Shown one piece after another: positions 22,280 through 35,035 of a stretch of DNA of 64,000 bases; within the stretch, counting starts at the first letter, position 1, and the number at the start of each line of letters is the position of its first letter. The position numbers and the translations under genes were made by a program. The notes below the pieces were generated by a model. It ran no database searches, was not told where the DNA came from, and worked only from the letters and a program-made list of their open reading frames with translations. This DNA is from Rhizophagus irregularis (Eukaryota; Glomeromycota; Glomeromycetes; Glomerales; Glomeraceae), in assembly GCF_026210795.1 (NCBI RefSeq), contig NC_089429.1, positions 6,419,001 to 6,483,000 of the forward strand, read 5' to 3'.

Positions 22280-23200
22280 CAGTTTTTATCCAACCGGTTT
22301 GCGTAAACCAATCCCATAATTTACTAGATTTATTGATATCTATTGGAAGATGTCTTTGTGCATCAGTCTTACGAAACGGGAGTGATTGTTGCAAAAAACT
22401 TCTTGCTGTTGAAATTAAAATGAATTTGGCTCTTAAATATTGAAGAGGTGTAAGACGTAAAGAGAGCTTTTTTCGAATATAATAGTTTGTAGTGAGATAA
22501 CATTTCTATAGATAAAGGCTTTCTTTTTTTCCAAATGATGTTTGGTGTTATATGTTCAAGTATATCCGAATCAAGATTTAATTGTGCAATATTATTTATC
22601 AAATCAAAGAATTTCATAGAAGAGTGTTGGTATCAATGATTTCTCCTTTACAACCACAGGAATTATAACAAGAACTATCGTGGCTCTGTTTCTTTTACCT
22701 CTTTTTTATAAATGTTTTGTTTGATTTGTTTTTGTTTTAGCTTTCGATTTCTTTGCTTTTTTTAGATGTCATGTTTGTTTTAGTTTCATTGGCATGATTC
22801 TGTGGGAATGGATCTGTGCTGGACGAACCATCATTAAACGGTGATGATGTTGAGAATGATATTGATGAATCATTTCTTCGTAATAAATCTTTTGGATTCT
22901 TTTCAGGTGGTGTGTAGATCTCAGGAGATGATTTGGAAGAAACTTTCTCTTGATAAGAATTTTTACTATTATAGTAGATTTTTAGATGGTGACGTCATTA
23001 TATATAGGGTATATCCGCCATAATCAGAAAAGTTTTATGAATAAAACTCAAATTATTTTCTATTGAAGATTCAGTGGAAGGAATTTTGACATATTCAAGT
23101 CCATTTTCGTTATTAGTCAATGACTGTGGTGAAGGAGATTGTGTAAAAGATTCGACGGCCTTAGGTAGCAATAGGAACTTGCATTAATAAATTTGAAGAC
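22280..23200 (-). pseudogene. Decayed gene of unknown family (Ser/Thr/Pro-rich N-terminus)
   Basis: Minus strand, several frames. An N-terminal part starting MSSNLLMQVPIA near 23200 is followed by SFTQSPSPQSLTNNENGLEY, then YTPPEKNPKDLLRRNDSSI and DGSSSTDPFPQNHANETKTN, a low-complexity polar region with basic patches. After frameshifts come KFFDLINNIAQLNLDSDILE (about 22610) and a conserved-looking C-terminal block RLTPLQYLRAKFILISTARS, FLQQSLPFRKTDAQR, KLWDWFTQTGWI (about 22460-22290). At least three stops or frameshifts break it. The C-terminal block looks like a multi-copy family, perhaps transposon-linked, but I cannot name it. Confidence 0.5.
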
Positions 23201-23204
23201 ATTC

Positions 23205-24780
23205 TTTCGAAAAAAAGAAAACCGAGAATAATTTATTTATTATTTAGGAATTATTTTTTCTTTAGAAGTTTACTATATTTTTTATAAAAAAATTTTTTTT
23301 TTTTTTGGGAAGTGGTTTTTTTTTCAAGAATGGGTACTTTTGCACATCGTTTATATATTTGAATTTTCGTAGTTAAGATATAATTGTATCCAATTGAGCT
23401 ACAGTATTTTAATTTACATGTATAAAGTCACCTTAATTAATTTTTGTGAATATATAGAGGTTTTACTCTATGTAATCACGCTTCTATATAATCACCAATT
23501 TGGATGTGATTATATAGATAAATTTGTTACTGATATACCATATATACATACCTATATATATTGTAAAGTAAAATAAGTCCAAAGTTTTCTCTGTTTATTG
23601 ATATTTTAGTGAAAGTATAAGATTGAGTATCGGTAATGTATTAATTCAATACTTCGAATTTTGTAATTATCCGGAGCGAAGCGAAGGACAATATGTCTAC
23701 GCACTATAAAAAAAAAATCAATCACGTGAATTTCTCTGTCCGTCACGTGATCGTAACCCAATGAAATCGCAAAATTTAGTTTTTTCTACAACGGTTCCCG
23801 TTTCCTAGTATTAGCAGATATCAGATTAATCAGTTTGTATAAAAAAGGGAAGTGAAAAAAGAAGGAAGTTCCGATCCGAAATTGACAAATAGAGGCATTT
23901 GTAACATATATCCGTTTCAAACATTTCTACACTTCCTTATAGAAACGCTCTACACTGCGCAACATATGTAAAACAATATCCGTTATTTTCTCATGTAATT
24001 TGATTAGTGAAACAAGAAGATTTATTCCTTACGGAATTTGAAATTTTTTATTCTAAATATACAAGCGTATTGTTTGTCATTCCAAAGATTAAAAATGAAT
24101 TATTACATCTGGGAAACGCTAAATGCTAACAGACAATCGGGGATCGGAACGACTTTCAAGATTTACCATTTATGAAACGACCATTACATATAAACAATAA
24201 ACGATTAATAATGATCGCTAGCGAATTCGACTAATGTTACTCAATAAATCTTTTTTTTCTCATGAACCTAAATACCCCAAAAATCAAAACTTGATACTAA
24301 TAGAAATGCAATAAAAAAAGCTCGACAATTTTTTACTATAAATTGTTAGTACAACTTAATAGCTTGTCGTATGTGTAAATAATTATCATTATTGCATTCG
24401 TCAAGTATTATTAATTGAATGCGAAATAAATTTAAAATTGTTCATGAAATAATCATTTTTAACTCTTTCATCAACCTTTTTGTTTCTTATGTATCACTAT
24501 AATATAAATACAATCGTTATGTTTCAGAAATATTCCAAATAAGGAAACTTATTGTTATTTTTTATCGTACAGAATTTAGAAAAAAATTGATTTTCTCCCC
24601 TCGCTTATTAATATGATAATATCATGTACGAAAGAATATTAAATTTATGAATTATCAACATGAAACAGGTACATACATTTTTTTTATAAATTGTATCTTA
24701 TTTAATTGTTACACACGATGAGATCCAAAGGTAATCAACGGCTCAACAAGTAATCGTGTGTGTAATTAAATTACAAAAGT
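23205..24780. other. Spacer with no recognised gene
   Basis: AT-rich. A GGAGCGAAGCGAAGGACAAT motif near 23673 resembles TTTTTCGCTACGCTTCGGACAATT near 28718 in inverse orientation, so a dispersed repeat end may be present. Confidence 0.4.
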
Positions 24781-24781
24781 T

Positions 24782-25036
24782 TTATTTTAATTGTTGCCAT
24801 ATATAGGAGATAAATGTACCATAAATTTCATTTGAGATGATATTTTTAAACTGTGTCATTTGTGTATGAGATAACAAAGGTATTTTATTATATGCGTTCG
24901 GAATATTTGTTTTTCCTCTTAATCTTGTTTCCTTAAATTTTAAATATTCAACTCCTAAATATGGTATATAAGCAATTAAAGTTACACTTTTGCCTACATT
25001 ATAAATAGGACCGCAAAAAAAAATGCAAAACCCCAA
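24782..25036 (-). CDS. Possible exon or gene remnant, unknown
   Basis: An 84-codon minus-strand frame without an upstream ATG. Blocks such as SVTLIAYIPYLGVEYLKFKE, TNIPNAYNKIPLLSHTQMTQ and IISNEIYGTFISYIWQQLK have a protein-like mix. No upstream exon or splice acceptor was convincingly located, so it may be a fragment. Confidence 0.3.
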   Translation of the reverse strand: MGFCIFFCGPIYNVGKSVTLIAYIPYLGVEYLKFKETRLRGKTNIPNAYNKIPLLSHTQMTQFKNIISNEIYGTFISYIWQQLK

Positions 25037-25082
25037 TTATAAACAATTAGTAAAATGTATACCAAAGAAATAATATTTGGTG

Positions 25083-25420
25083 ATTTCGACACGATATACA
25101 CGATATCTATATCGTCGATATTCAATAAAACCTACCTGGCCCTTTGGCAGTATCGACATGATATACATGATATCTATATCGTTGATATTCAATAACACCT
25201 ACCTGGCCCTTTGGCAGTTTCGACATGATTACACGATATCTATCGTTAATATCCAATCACCTAAAATCTAACACCAACTTGACCTTTTGGTAGTTTCGAC
25301 ATGATTACACGATATTTATATCGTTGATATCCAATAACACCAACCTGGCCCTTTGGCAGTATCGACATGATTACACGATATCTATCGATCACCCAAAATC
25401 TAACACCAAATTGTTACTGA
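25083..25420 (+). repeat. Five-copy minisatellite, unit about 65-70 bp
   Basis: Unit: TTTCGACATGAT(ATA)CACGATATCTATATCG, then TTGATATTCAATAACACC, then (A/C)ACCTGGCCCTTTGGCAG. Copies start at about 25083, 25153, 25218, 25295 and 25362. The last ones alternate with a CACCTAAAATCTAACACCAA variant. The core CGATATCTATATCG is nearly palindromic. Open frames across it reflect the repeat only. Confidence 0.7.
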
Positions 25421-25424
25421 TAGT

Positions 25425-26640
25425 ATTTGTATTTTTTCGAATAATTTCCACGATTTGAGGCTATAAATTTTATATTTGCGGAATACATTTACAGTTTAAA
25501 ATAAAATTTTTTCTTTCTTGAGGTCTTTTTTTCAAGAATTTTTTACAAATGTTCTTCCAATTTAGTATAAATTTATTCGCTATCTTTGTAAATATTGTAA
25601 AATTTAGTATAGAGAAATACTGTAGTATGTAGAATTAAGTCCATCATATCCTATAAAGAAGAATTCTGTAATAACTCCGATAATGATCTTAAAGACTTAG
25701 TTACGTTCGTAGTTTGATTTTACAATATTTCTAAAGTTATATGAGACGTAAATAAAATATATGCAATTTTTTTTCAAAAAAACATATTGATTTGTGCTCG
25801 CATATTCTCTCATATCGTTAGCCAATAAATCGAACCAAAGCGATTAAAATTTATTGAACACATTCATAACCATTTCCTAATTTTACGAAATTGATTCTTC
25901 AAAATTGACACCGAAATATCTACCTGAATAGCGAAAAGTTCGAAGACGTCCACGTTAGTAAATAATAGTTATCGGCTCGAGGTATCACGATGCAATACAC
26001 GAATTATAAAAAATCACGTGATGCCGGATAAATCACTTAACTATATTACTCGGCTATATTTAAATTGCCGATAATACAGCAGTTATACAGCATATTTCAG
26101 GAAATTTATTTAGCCGACCTCATTGCGAAAATTCTGTGACAAGTCAACCTGCATATTAATATTGTTCATTTGTTTTGTACTATCAATTATTGTACAAAAA
26201 ACTGAATTTAGAAACAATGAACAAAACATATAAATGACAGAGGAACAGAAATTTTATAATTTAACTTATTTTATACAACAGGGTATGCTGACCCACTAAA
26301 TTTTTGTTTATTCAAATTACATTTTTGTTTGTGCGTGCAAAACTTTGATTTCACGCGAGTATAAAATTTGAATAAAACAATCGTTTTTTTTTTATTTATT
26401 TGATGGTAAAATTTATTTATCTATTTTGGTAAATAATTTCTGACATGTTTCGAGTTTTGTGACACGTTAATTTGAATACCCGATAGTAAATATGAACACA
26501 TCGCTTATTACACAGCATCATCGTTTTCCTTATCATTCTAGTTTTGTTTCAAGGAAAAATGACTTAAACTTCTAGATTTCTCAGTTGAACATTTGTTTAC
26601 TTTATTCTGAATTTTAATTTGAATCTAATACAAAGAAGTT
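25425..26640. other. Spacer with no recognised gene
   Basis: AT-rich sequence without supported features. Confidence 0.45.
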
Positions 26641-26643
26641 GTG

Positions 26644-26946
26644 ATGGAAAGAAATATTGGAGAAAAAACTTGTACCACAACCAAAAAAAAATTCAATTTA
26701 ACTTGTTATGATAATGAATTCTTTCTGCTCTCGGTAAAAAGGACAAAAGAAAAAAATCATATGATTTATTTTACCTTTGCCAGTGCATGAACATCAACAG
26801 GAAATAAAAAAAGAGCTGAAATTCCTTTAAATTATTCAAGAAGAGGAATAAAAAAAACTTATAATAAAATTGAATTTCAACAATATATAGTTATATATGA
26901 ATCTGCGTTAAGGATTTCAATTTATTTGAAAAATGGGATTTTTTAG
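26644..26946 (+). pseudogene. 101-codon frame interrupted by one TGA, unknown
   Basis: From the ATG at 26644 one frame runs to a TAG at 26946 with a single TGA at codon 49 (26788-26790). The product is Lys/Thr-rich with blocks ERNIGEKTCTTTKKKFNLTC, FFLLSVKRTKEKNHMIYFTF and RAEIPLNYSRRGIKKTYNKI. The regular composition on both sides of the stop suggests a decayed gene or exon. No family was recognised. Confidence 0.35.
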
Positions 26947-26949
26947 GTA

Positions 26950-29440
26950 GTAAAATGTAATAATACGTCTATACATGAGGGTGTCCAGGGTGATTTTCAA
27001 CGATTTTTTCGCAAATTCGCGATTGGCTGAAATTAACGTAATTTCGGCCTTTCTAGTAAGGCACCATAATTTTAGCCGGAATTATTTTGGCCAGAATTTC
27101 AGCAAAATCATAATCACATGGTTATCCAGCCATCCAATCAAATTTAAATATCGTGAAAATCGTGAAATTTTATCAAAATCGCGACCGCTGTGGAAAATAA
27201 AATACAGAAAATAGTATATAACCGATTATATGCTAACATAAATGATCTCATGCATTTTCCTGTTTTCATCTCCCAAACTTTACAATATTTCTAAAATTTA
27301 TCAGGATTGATAATAAATAAATTGTGAAAGTTACGTACATCACTCATTAATTTCTATTATGAATTCTGTAACGTAAAATATTCAAAACACAAAAAATTTG
27401 CAACTAAATCAATGTAATCGGTGCAACTTTATAGCTCATTACAGGAATTAACGTGATTTGTGGTATTTTGTCATAATTTCAAACGAGTATGCGTCTTTGG
27501 TACGGATTCGATAATAATTTTATTTCTCACGATAAATCTATCTTATCGTACTGATGATAAACGTGTTGTTCGTTTTGCTATATAAATCTATCTCACCCAA
27601 CTTGTTTTTTTTCTTTTTAAAAACAAAATTTTTAAATTTTATTTTTAAATCTTCCAACATTTCATTTAAATCATTATAAGTTTATCCGTCACTTAAACTC
27701 ATACGCATTTAAACTATTCATTCATATTAATTTTGAATATTAAATCAATAATCGTTCCAAGTAGTTTGTGGAAAATATTATTAATTTTTGAATTCTTCAA
27801 CCTACATGTATTATTTATTATTTGTACGTCATGCCTTCTTTACCAGTGTATTAAAAGATAATAAAAACATCGTTAAGAAATCTTTTATGGCTATCTAAAG
27901 TATAATAATTTATAGTAACTTTTACGGGTTATTTTGATTTGTCAAATTCTTAACCAATCATGCATTAACTCGTGTAAAGTTAAACGTTATGAACCCCTTT
28001 AGATAAATAATTAATAACGTTAACGAAAAATGTATATCGAATTAAGTGTATCGTTCCGTAAGTTTACATGATAAATCAGCTGCTATATTTGTAAAAGATG
28101 GAAGAGGAACAATATTTTCAAAATTAAAATTATTCTTTATATATATATATTTTAGAAAATTAAACAATCGGAAATCGCCGTCACATTAAATCATAATCTT
28201 ATGTCTTACTGTATTTGTATTGTTAGGAAATTTCAGTATCATCAGAGCGATAATGTTGTTTTTCTAAAGATGCGATTCACGAAAATTATATAATTTCAAA
28301 AATTCTAAATCAACTTTTCCAATATTTGGATATCCATAACAAATTAATTTTACAAATTACTACAGTAACGCTCGTTATAGTGAAGCTCGTTATAGTAAAT
28401 TTGGCTTATATTATTCCCCCAGTTCACTTGCTAATAAATCTAATAACGCTTTTACTATCGCAATCGATGTGACGTATCTGCAATCCTGTGACATTGGTTT
28501 CCTTCCGCAGCCAAATTAATCGTAATGAAACGCTACGTCATTTGATCATCGCGCATTTTTGATAGACACCTTTCCAATTAAGAGATAGGTCGCAACACGG
28601 AAGTCGACTAAAATAGGGCGTTTCGTTTCCGAATTTCTTATCAAAAAAAAATGTGAAAATTATTGGATAGAAATATTGGTTTTCTTTTACACCTGATGAC
28701 AAACGTGTAAAACACGAGTATTTTTCGCTACGCTTCGGACAATTATTATTATGATTATTAGTATATAATTATTTTAAAGATAATATTTTATTTTATTGAT
28801 TTGGTTTCATTTTATATTATAAAGTTTGGTATATTAAATGCACAAAAATTTATTTATTTATTTATTTATTTATTATTTATTAATCATTACGATACAAATA
28901 TTCCTCAAATGTAATTTTAAAATTTTCAATTACACCTTCATTTTTATATTTTTCTTTATATCACTTGTCGACCTTTTGACTCCTCCAAAAACGCTTCCAA
29001 ACTTCTTGGAGAAAATCAAAAATTATTAAAAATATAATCTCTTTTAGATCTAATTAATATATCAAATAACTTATCTCCTATGATTACAATAGTATTTAAT
29101 TTAAAAATTACTAATAATGAATGCAAATTTTGACAATCCAGTAAATATTCATCTGATGGTAATAATGCTAATGATAAATATTCAATTAAATGGCAGTACT
29201 TGCAAATATTACAAATAAAATAAGAGAATCTTCAGAAAAATTATCCTCATAATTAACAAAATATTGGTTATTAAATAAAATTTCTTTGATATTCCCTCCG
29301 CTATTTTAATAATACTAAAAACTACATTTAATTTAATATCTCAAGGTTAGGGATATATTCATTTCGATTTGCTATATATAAATAAATACCCATTAAATAA
29401 ACGACTTCCTCATGTAATATAATTAACGAACCATTGAAAT
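26950..29440. other. Spacer; microsatellite and possible TIR-element traces
   Basis: No supported gene. About 26985-27200 has loosely inverted GGTGATTTTCAACGATTTTT and AAAATCGTGAAATTTT sequences that may be a decayed MITE. About 28373-28420 (CAGTAACGCTCGTTATAGTG) resembles one pogo-like end. A TTTA microsatellite lies at about 28850-28880. Confidence 0.35.
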
Positions 29441-29735
29441 ATCTACAGCTTCATCTTCATTATAAATCATATGAGTATTCGTCTAATTTACTTGACAGCT
29501 TCATCCTCATTATAAATCATATGAGTATTCGTCTAATTTAATTGACGGCTTCATCCTCATTATAAATCATATGAGTATTCGTCTAATTTAATTGACGGCT
29601 TCATCCTCATTATAAATCATATGAGTATTCGTCTAATTAAATTGACGGCTTCATCCTCATTATAAATCATATGAGTATTCGTCTAATTAAATTGACGCTT
29701 TCATCCTCATTATAAATCATATGAGTATTCGCTTA

Positions 29736-29833
29736 CTTTATAAAAAAAATTCTGGAAAAAACTCATTTTTCTAGTTTATATTCCAAAAAAAACTCAGATA
29801 CGTAATCATTTTTCTGAAAAATTTTTTATAGGG
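29736..29833. mobile_element. MITE copy inside the satellite
   Basis: TTTATAAAAAAAATTCTGG at the left pairs with CTGAAAAATTTTTTATAGGG at the right; the interior TTTTTCTAGTTTATATTCC and AAACTCAGATACGTAATCA are family marks shared with 12426-12533. It interrupts the 50 bp array. Confidence 0.6.
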
Positions 29834-30159
29834 TTATTTATGTGTAACACTCCTTTAAATAATAATGATGTATAGTTGTATGGGTAAACATGTAAAAAGA
29901 ATACTTTTGAAATATCTACAGCTTCATCCTCATTATAAATCATATGAGTATTCGTCTAATTTATTTGACGGCCTTCATCCTTATTATAAATCATATGAGT
30001 ATTCGTCTAATTTAATTGACGGCTTCATCCTCATTATAAATCATATGAGTATTCGTCTAATTAAATTGACGGCTTCATCCTCATTATAAATCATATGAGT
30101 ATTCGTCTAATTAAATTGACGGTTTCATCCTCATTATAAATCATATGAGTATTCGCTTA

Positions 30160-30257
30160 CTTTATAAAAAAAATTCTGGAAAAAACTCATTTTTCTAGTT
30201 TATATTCCAAAAAAAACTCAGATACGTAATCATTTTTCTGAAAAATTTTTTATAGGG
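30160..30257. mobile_element. Second MITE copy, duplicated with the satellite
   Basis: Apparently identical to the 29736-29833 copy at an offset of exactly 424 bp, together with its flanks. It therefore arose by segmental duplication and not by a second insertion. Confidence 0.6.
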
Positions 30258-30821
30258 TTATTTATGTGTAACACTCCTTTAAATAATAATGATGTATAGT
30301 TGTATGGGTAAACATGTAAAAAGAATACTTTTGAAATATCTACAGCTTCATCCTCATTATAAATCATATGAGTATTCGTCTAATTTATTTGACGGCCTTC
30401 ATCCTTATTATAAATCATATGAGTATTCGTCTAATTTATTTGACGGCCTTCATCCTCATTATAAATCATATGAGTATTCCGTCCAATTTATTCGACGACT
30501 TCATCCTCATTATAAATCATGAGTATTCCGTCTAATTGTATTTGACGGCTTCATCCTCATTATAAATCATATGAGTATTCGTCATATTTTCTGAAAAGTT
30601 TTTTATAGGGTTACTCCTTTAAATAATAATGTATAGTTGTGCAGGTAGCTGTAAATCATATGAGTATTCGTTTAATTTATTTACTACGTTACTTTCAAAC
30701 GATTAAGAACATTCTTCTACTTTGCTAACATGATGAATACTTCCTCATACTTTCTCGTATGAATCTTCATCAAATCCTCTTCAAATTAAATTCATCATTC
30801 TATTCAAAATAATTTTTTGTA

Positions 30822-30892
30822 TATCATTTTTCTAGTTTTTATTCCGAAGAAACTCAGACACGTGATCATTTTTCTGAAAGATTTTTTATAAG
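30822..30892. repeat. Partial MITE of the same family
   Basis: Carries ATCATTTTTCTAGTTTTTAT, GAAACTCAGACACGTGATCA and TTTTTCTGAAAGATTTTTTA, but the left terminal repeat is missing. A smaller scrap with TTTTTTATAGGG lies at about 30584-30611. Confidence 0.5.
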
Positions 30893-33530
30893 GTTTACAA
30901 ATTTTTCCTAATTCACAAAATACACGGTTTTTACTAGATGATAGCTGATCTGCTGTAGCGCTATACTTTCTTTGATTGTATTATAGTTTTACTTAGACTT
31001 CTGCCTGCTTGACATAAACTAAATTTTCTAATTCAAAAGGTAGGAGGGATTAATTATGGTGTACAGACTAATTCTATGAGTAATTCCAGTCGTGGATATA
31101 GCTTCTGAGATGTTCAGTGTTTATCACGTCGAGATATTGTACTCTTGAACATTTACTTAACAAGAGTTGGTAAATTTCTCATCATTTTATATTATTGGGT
31201 AAAAACGTTAACAATTTTATGATAACGCTAAGGTTTTCGCCATAAATGCACCAAAGTTTATTTATTATTGAACATGAGTGTGGAGTATTTAAATCATCTT
31301 GAAATTTTTATCATATTTTTATAAAGGTTGGCGATTTCTAACGACTGGAGTAGTGCTTTTAAATATATAAATTTCGTCTAAAAACCAATACAAATCATTC
31401 AATCATTCGTATGACAATCACATAACAACATGTATTGTGCATATATTAAAAAATAGATGCGCCATAATTCCTTATAGGAAAAGATCCACTTTTTGTGAAA
31501 GAATTTTTACCCATGATCGCATAACTTATCACCTCAATTAATTTACTATTTTGTTATCACTTTATAAATATGCCGGAACATCCGAGATGGAATGTTAGAT
31601 ATATAAATAGCCCCTGACTTCTCATGTAGGATCTGTAAACCTTATTTTAATAGTTCATGTGATTCATGTGATATTTGATATTCACAAAAAAAAAACTTGT
31701 TAATTGTTAATATGCACTATGCAGTTAAAAATACAGCAACTCGTTCATAATATGATGGGAATTATTTTATTTAAAAATAATCAAGTATAATGACGGGTAT
31801 GTTGGTGTGGAAAAATTACTAACTATTGTATTGCCCACGCCAAAATTTTAAATAAAAGAAATCTCTTAAAATCACAAGAATGCGAAGTTATCACCAATAT
31901 ATAACGTTTATTTGAATATGATTCTTATTCATACAATGAAATTACGCAAAAGGAATAATGAATAGGAATTAAAAAAAGAATTTTTTATTTCAATGACATA
32001 AACACATGTGAAAAATATAATCTTACAAGAATTTATACAATTAAAAATGTCAATAAGAACTTTCGAAATCTAATTTAAGTAAGGGTTTACTTGATTCTAG
32101 AAAGTTCAAAATGAAAATTTTATTTAATAATTCTTTTAAAAGGTTACATTTTTTGAAATTACAAATGCATGTTGGCGCTTCAGAATTAGTCATCTGCCAT
32201 CTTTTTTTCTAAAAAAAAATCCTCGTATCTTATCAAGAAAAATATGACCGAATTTAGTTAATTCATTATTTTTTTCACAAAATATTTGTAGTGTGATTAT
32301 ATCATGAAGTCTTAGATTATTTCACAAAGATTTTAAGTGATTTTTTACGATCGTCAATTCATTTAAGTACTTATTGCCCGACCCGCAGTCGACTGCAGTG
32401 ATTAACATAATGAATAATTTCGTAATCCATTTCTTAATATCTTAGGAAATTTTTAATTAACCTTCATATTTTCTTATATGACATACTCTAAATCCTTTTT
32501 TCTATATAATTTTGTAAAATTCAGGAATTAAAGTTTGGATCGCTGCAATCATTTCCGCAGTAAATAAACTTTTCGTTATTAAAGCATATAGATGATCATA
32601 CAGTATTCATATATTTTCCATGCATATACTACATCTCACGAAAACGTCATTGATAATTTTCATAATTGTGTGTATATGTTTTTAGTCCATAATTATATAT
32701 TTTTTATATAAAACTCTAGTAATAATAAAAAGAAAAAATGCTTAATTATTTTTTCGCATTGTTGAATTTCCGAATTATTCATGTTCCATTCATTTCATAG
32801 TTGCCTAACAATTTATTAATTAGATATAAAAGAATCTATAACCGCTTTTCTTCTGCTTCTGTTACCATAAATAATGGCGACGGATGTTATATGCTACATA
32901 TTAGTTACTAAATACCTCAATTTGCGAACGTAAAAAATGTAAACACATCATTTGAGGCATCTTCGACTTTTAATGGCGGATGAATTGTTCAAGGGATCAT
33001 AATTTAATAATAATATTTTATTATTCTAACCGAAGTTTTATTTATATTATTTTATAATAACGCGTACAATAAATAAAAAAATTAAATTTTTTTTTTTTTT
33101 AAGACAAATTGAACGACTCTAAATAATAACACGACTGAATATTTTTCTTTCACAAAAGAATTTCAACGAGTGTTTTAGTATGTAATATATTTTCAATAAA
33201 TAACTTTTATATGTTAGAAATTGTGAGTTACAGCTTTCGATCTGTTAGAAAATCAAATTAAAATTTTTTGAAGTTGATGTAGCTTCAGTTGTGGTGACAA
33301 ATCAATGACGTACTTCTATTCTGTAAAAATTTCTTGATGAAATGGAGCATCACGTTATCAGTATGTAACATGATTACGTGAACTTAAAAATCACGATCAT
33401 AATAAATTTAATAAAAATTATTCAGCGAGAACGTCTTCCTGTAACTTTTTATTTTAAATTAATATATAATTTATATTATTAGCTATTTAAGTTAATGACA
33501 CCTACTTTTTCAAAAAATTGATTGTTTTCG
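30893..33530. other. Spacer with no recognised gene
   Basis: 2.6 kb of AT-rich sequence. I found no coding block, inverted repeat or tandem array that I can support. Confidence 0.45.
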
Positions 33531-33539
33531 TTTTAAACT

Positions 33540-33859
33540 TTTCATTAGTGATCTTCGGTTTCTTATGATGGACTGTTTCATTTTCACGGGTACCCTCAGG
33601 AATATTTCGTTATGATGGATTCTTCTAGAGCTTTTCATGTAGGATGTCTTATTCGTTTAAGTGTTTGATATGATTGATGGGACGAATAAATTCCTAGTTG
33701 ACGGCATTATAGATTCATGAGGTCTTTTAGTTGTTGTCGCAGCGCTTTTTTTGCTTTTAGATATTCAATCAACTGAGCAATTTCAGGATCATTTTCAATA
33801 TCATATCTATGTCTTCCGACAAAATGCGTGTGTAATGAAAATTTTGTTTTACTATTCAT
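33540..33859 (-). pseudogene. Small ORF and frameshifted continuation, unknown family
   Basis: A clean 50-codon minus-strand frame runs from the ATG at 33859 to a TAA at 33707, with blocks THFVGRHRYDIENDPEIAQL and IEYLKAKKALRQQLKDLMNL. Charged, helix-like composition suggests real protein. After the stop, another frame continues with MPSTRNLFVPSIISNT, then SSRRIHHNEIFLRVPVKMKQ and RNRRSLMKSLK. It is probably one gene broken by a frameshift. The family is unknown. Confidence 0.4.
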
Positions 33860-34067
33860 TTATTATAACTTTTCTGCTTTACCATGGCGTAGTAATTTTT
33901 GTACACATGTAATTTTAATTAATGAAAAATTTATAAAATATTTTTTTTTGTGATCCTGATGTTGATCACGGGATTTAAGCTTTTATTAAACTTTTCACTC
34001 ACAGTCACATGTAGACTTATTTATTACTTTCTAATAGTTCTTTTGTGTAAAAAACCTAAAAAAAAGA

Positions 34068-34430
34068 TGCCGAATACCAATTCTAGAACGCCAACATGCA
34101 TTGGAATTTCTAATCCAAATGTAATATACTTTATTTTTTTTTGTTTGTCCATTTAGAACTTAAAAGATTTTTGTGTTACAAAAATTCTTTTATATGTTTC
34201 ACACATGTTTATCATAATTTGATTTAATAATATAAAAAAGAAAGAAATTTATTTTATTAATATATAATATACATATAATAAAAAAAAAGAAAATTATACA
34301 TATATTTTTTTTTTAATTGTTTTTTTAATTATTCTTTTTACAGAAAAAGAAGAAAAGAAATTCAAAAGAGTTACATACGGATTGTCCTATTTTATGCTCG
34401 TTTTGTTATTATGGATCGAGCTAGGCCCTG
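34068..34430 (+). pseudogene. Possible two-exon remnant starting MPNTNSRTP
   Basis: ATG at 34068 gives MPNTNSRTPTCIGISNPN, then a GTAATA donor-like site. A T-rich stretch ends in TTTTTACAG at about 34342, followed by KKKKRNSKELHTDCPILCSF. The start resembles MSNTNSKSTASLS at 49901, and both are preceded by a Lys-rich AAAAAACSTAAA stretch, so the two may be decayed copies of one gene. The evidence is weak. Confidence 0.25.
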
Positions 34431-34434
34431 TATA

Positions 34435-35035
34435 TCTAAGATCTGCTAACTTTAAAAAAAATTAGTTTTCTACTCTCATATTTTTTTTTATTGGTTATTA
34501 TTTAAAATTGTATTGTTATTTTAAAATTATTCAATTTTTTTTAACAAACTCCGTGTGAATTTCTTGAAAAATATATTATTCTTAAAAAAGATTATTAGAT
34601 TGACAATCCTTATATTTTCATTACTTGTGTTCATGTTTATTTTCAGGAGATAAAAAATGTTTCAATTGTTTCATGATAAGTTGAACCATATTTTTTTTTT
34701 TCTTTAGAGAAAGGTTATATTACATGTATGTTAACGCAACAAAGAATCCTAATGGCTAATCCTATCTATATATAGTGCATCACACAAATATAATTTTTTT
34801 GACAATCATTCATCACTTTATGATCGACATTCCCGATCATCATATGTGATATATCACAGTCAATTAATATATGTTGTATAAATTCAGGTCAAACTAATGA
34901 TGCCGGCCAGAATTACATATTTATAATATCACGTGATATATTTTATCGATTATGAGATTACATAATGTAATCTAATCAAATTTCTGACATCATATACGGC
35001 AAAGTGTTCGAAAAAAACTTCCTTTCCTATGGTAT
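34435..35035. other. Spacer with no recognised gene
   Basis: AT-rich sequence without supported features. Confidence 0.45.

Larger units (their letters stand above)
29448..30690 (+). repeat. 50 bp satellite in a 424 bp higher-order repeat
   Basis: The 50 bp unit (GCTTCATCCTCATTATAAAT, CATATGAGTATTCGTCTAAT, TTAATTGACG) occurs about six times at 29448-29735, five at 29920-30159 and five at 30344-30590, with a last partial copy at about 30650. Between the blocks sits a MITE copy followed by a common linker (ACACTCCTTTAAATAATAAT…GTAAACATGTAAAAAGAATA). Block, MITE and linker recur at an offset of 424 bp, so a segment including the MITE was duplicated. In blocks with a GGCC spelling the unit is 51 bp and opens a Tyr/Ser-rich frame that I do not regard as a gene. 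Confidence 0.8.

Noticed and set aside
29865-30522. Two near-identical 74-77 codon frames
   Set aside because: They arise from the 50/51 bp satellite and its 424 bp duplication. I see no sign of selection on protein.
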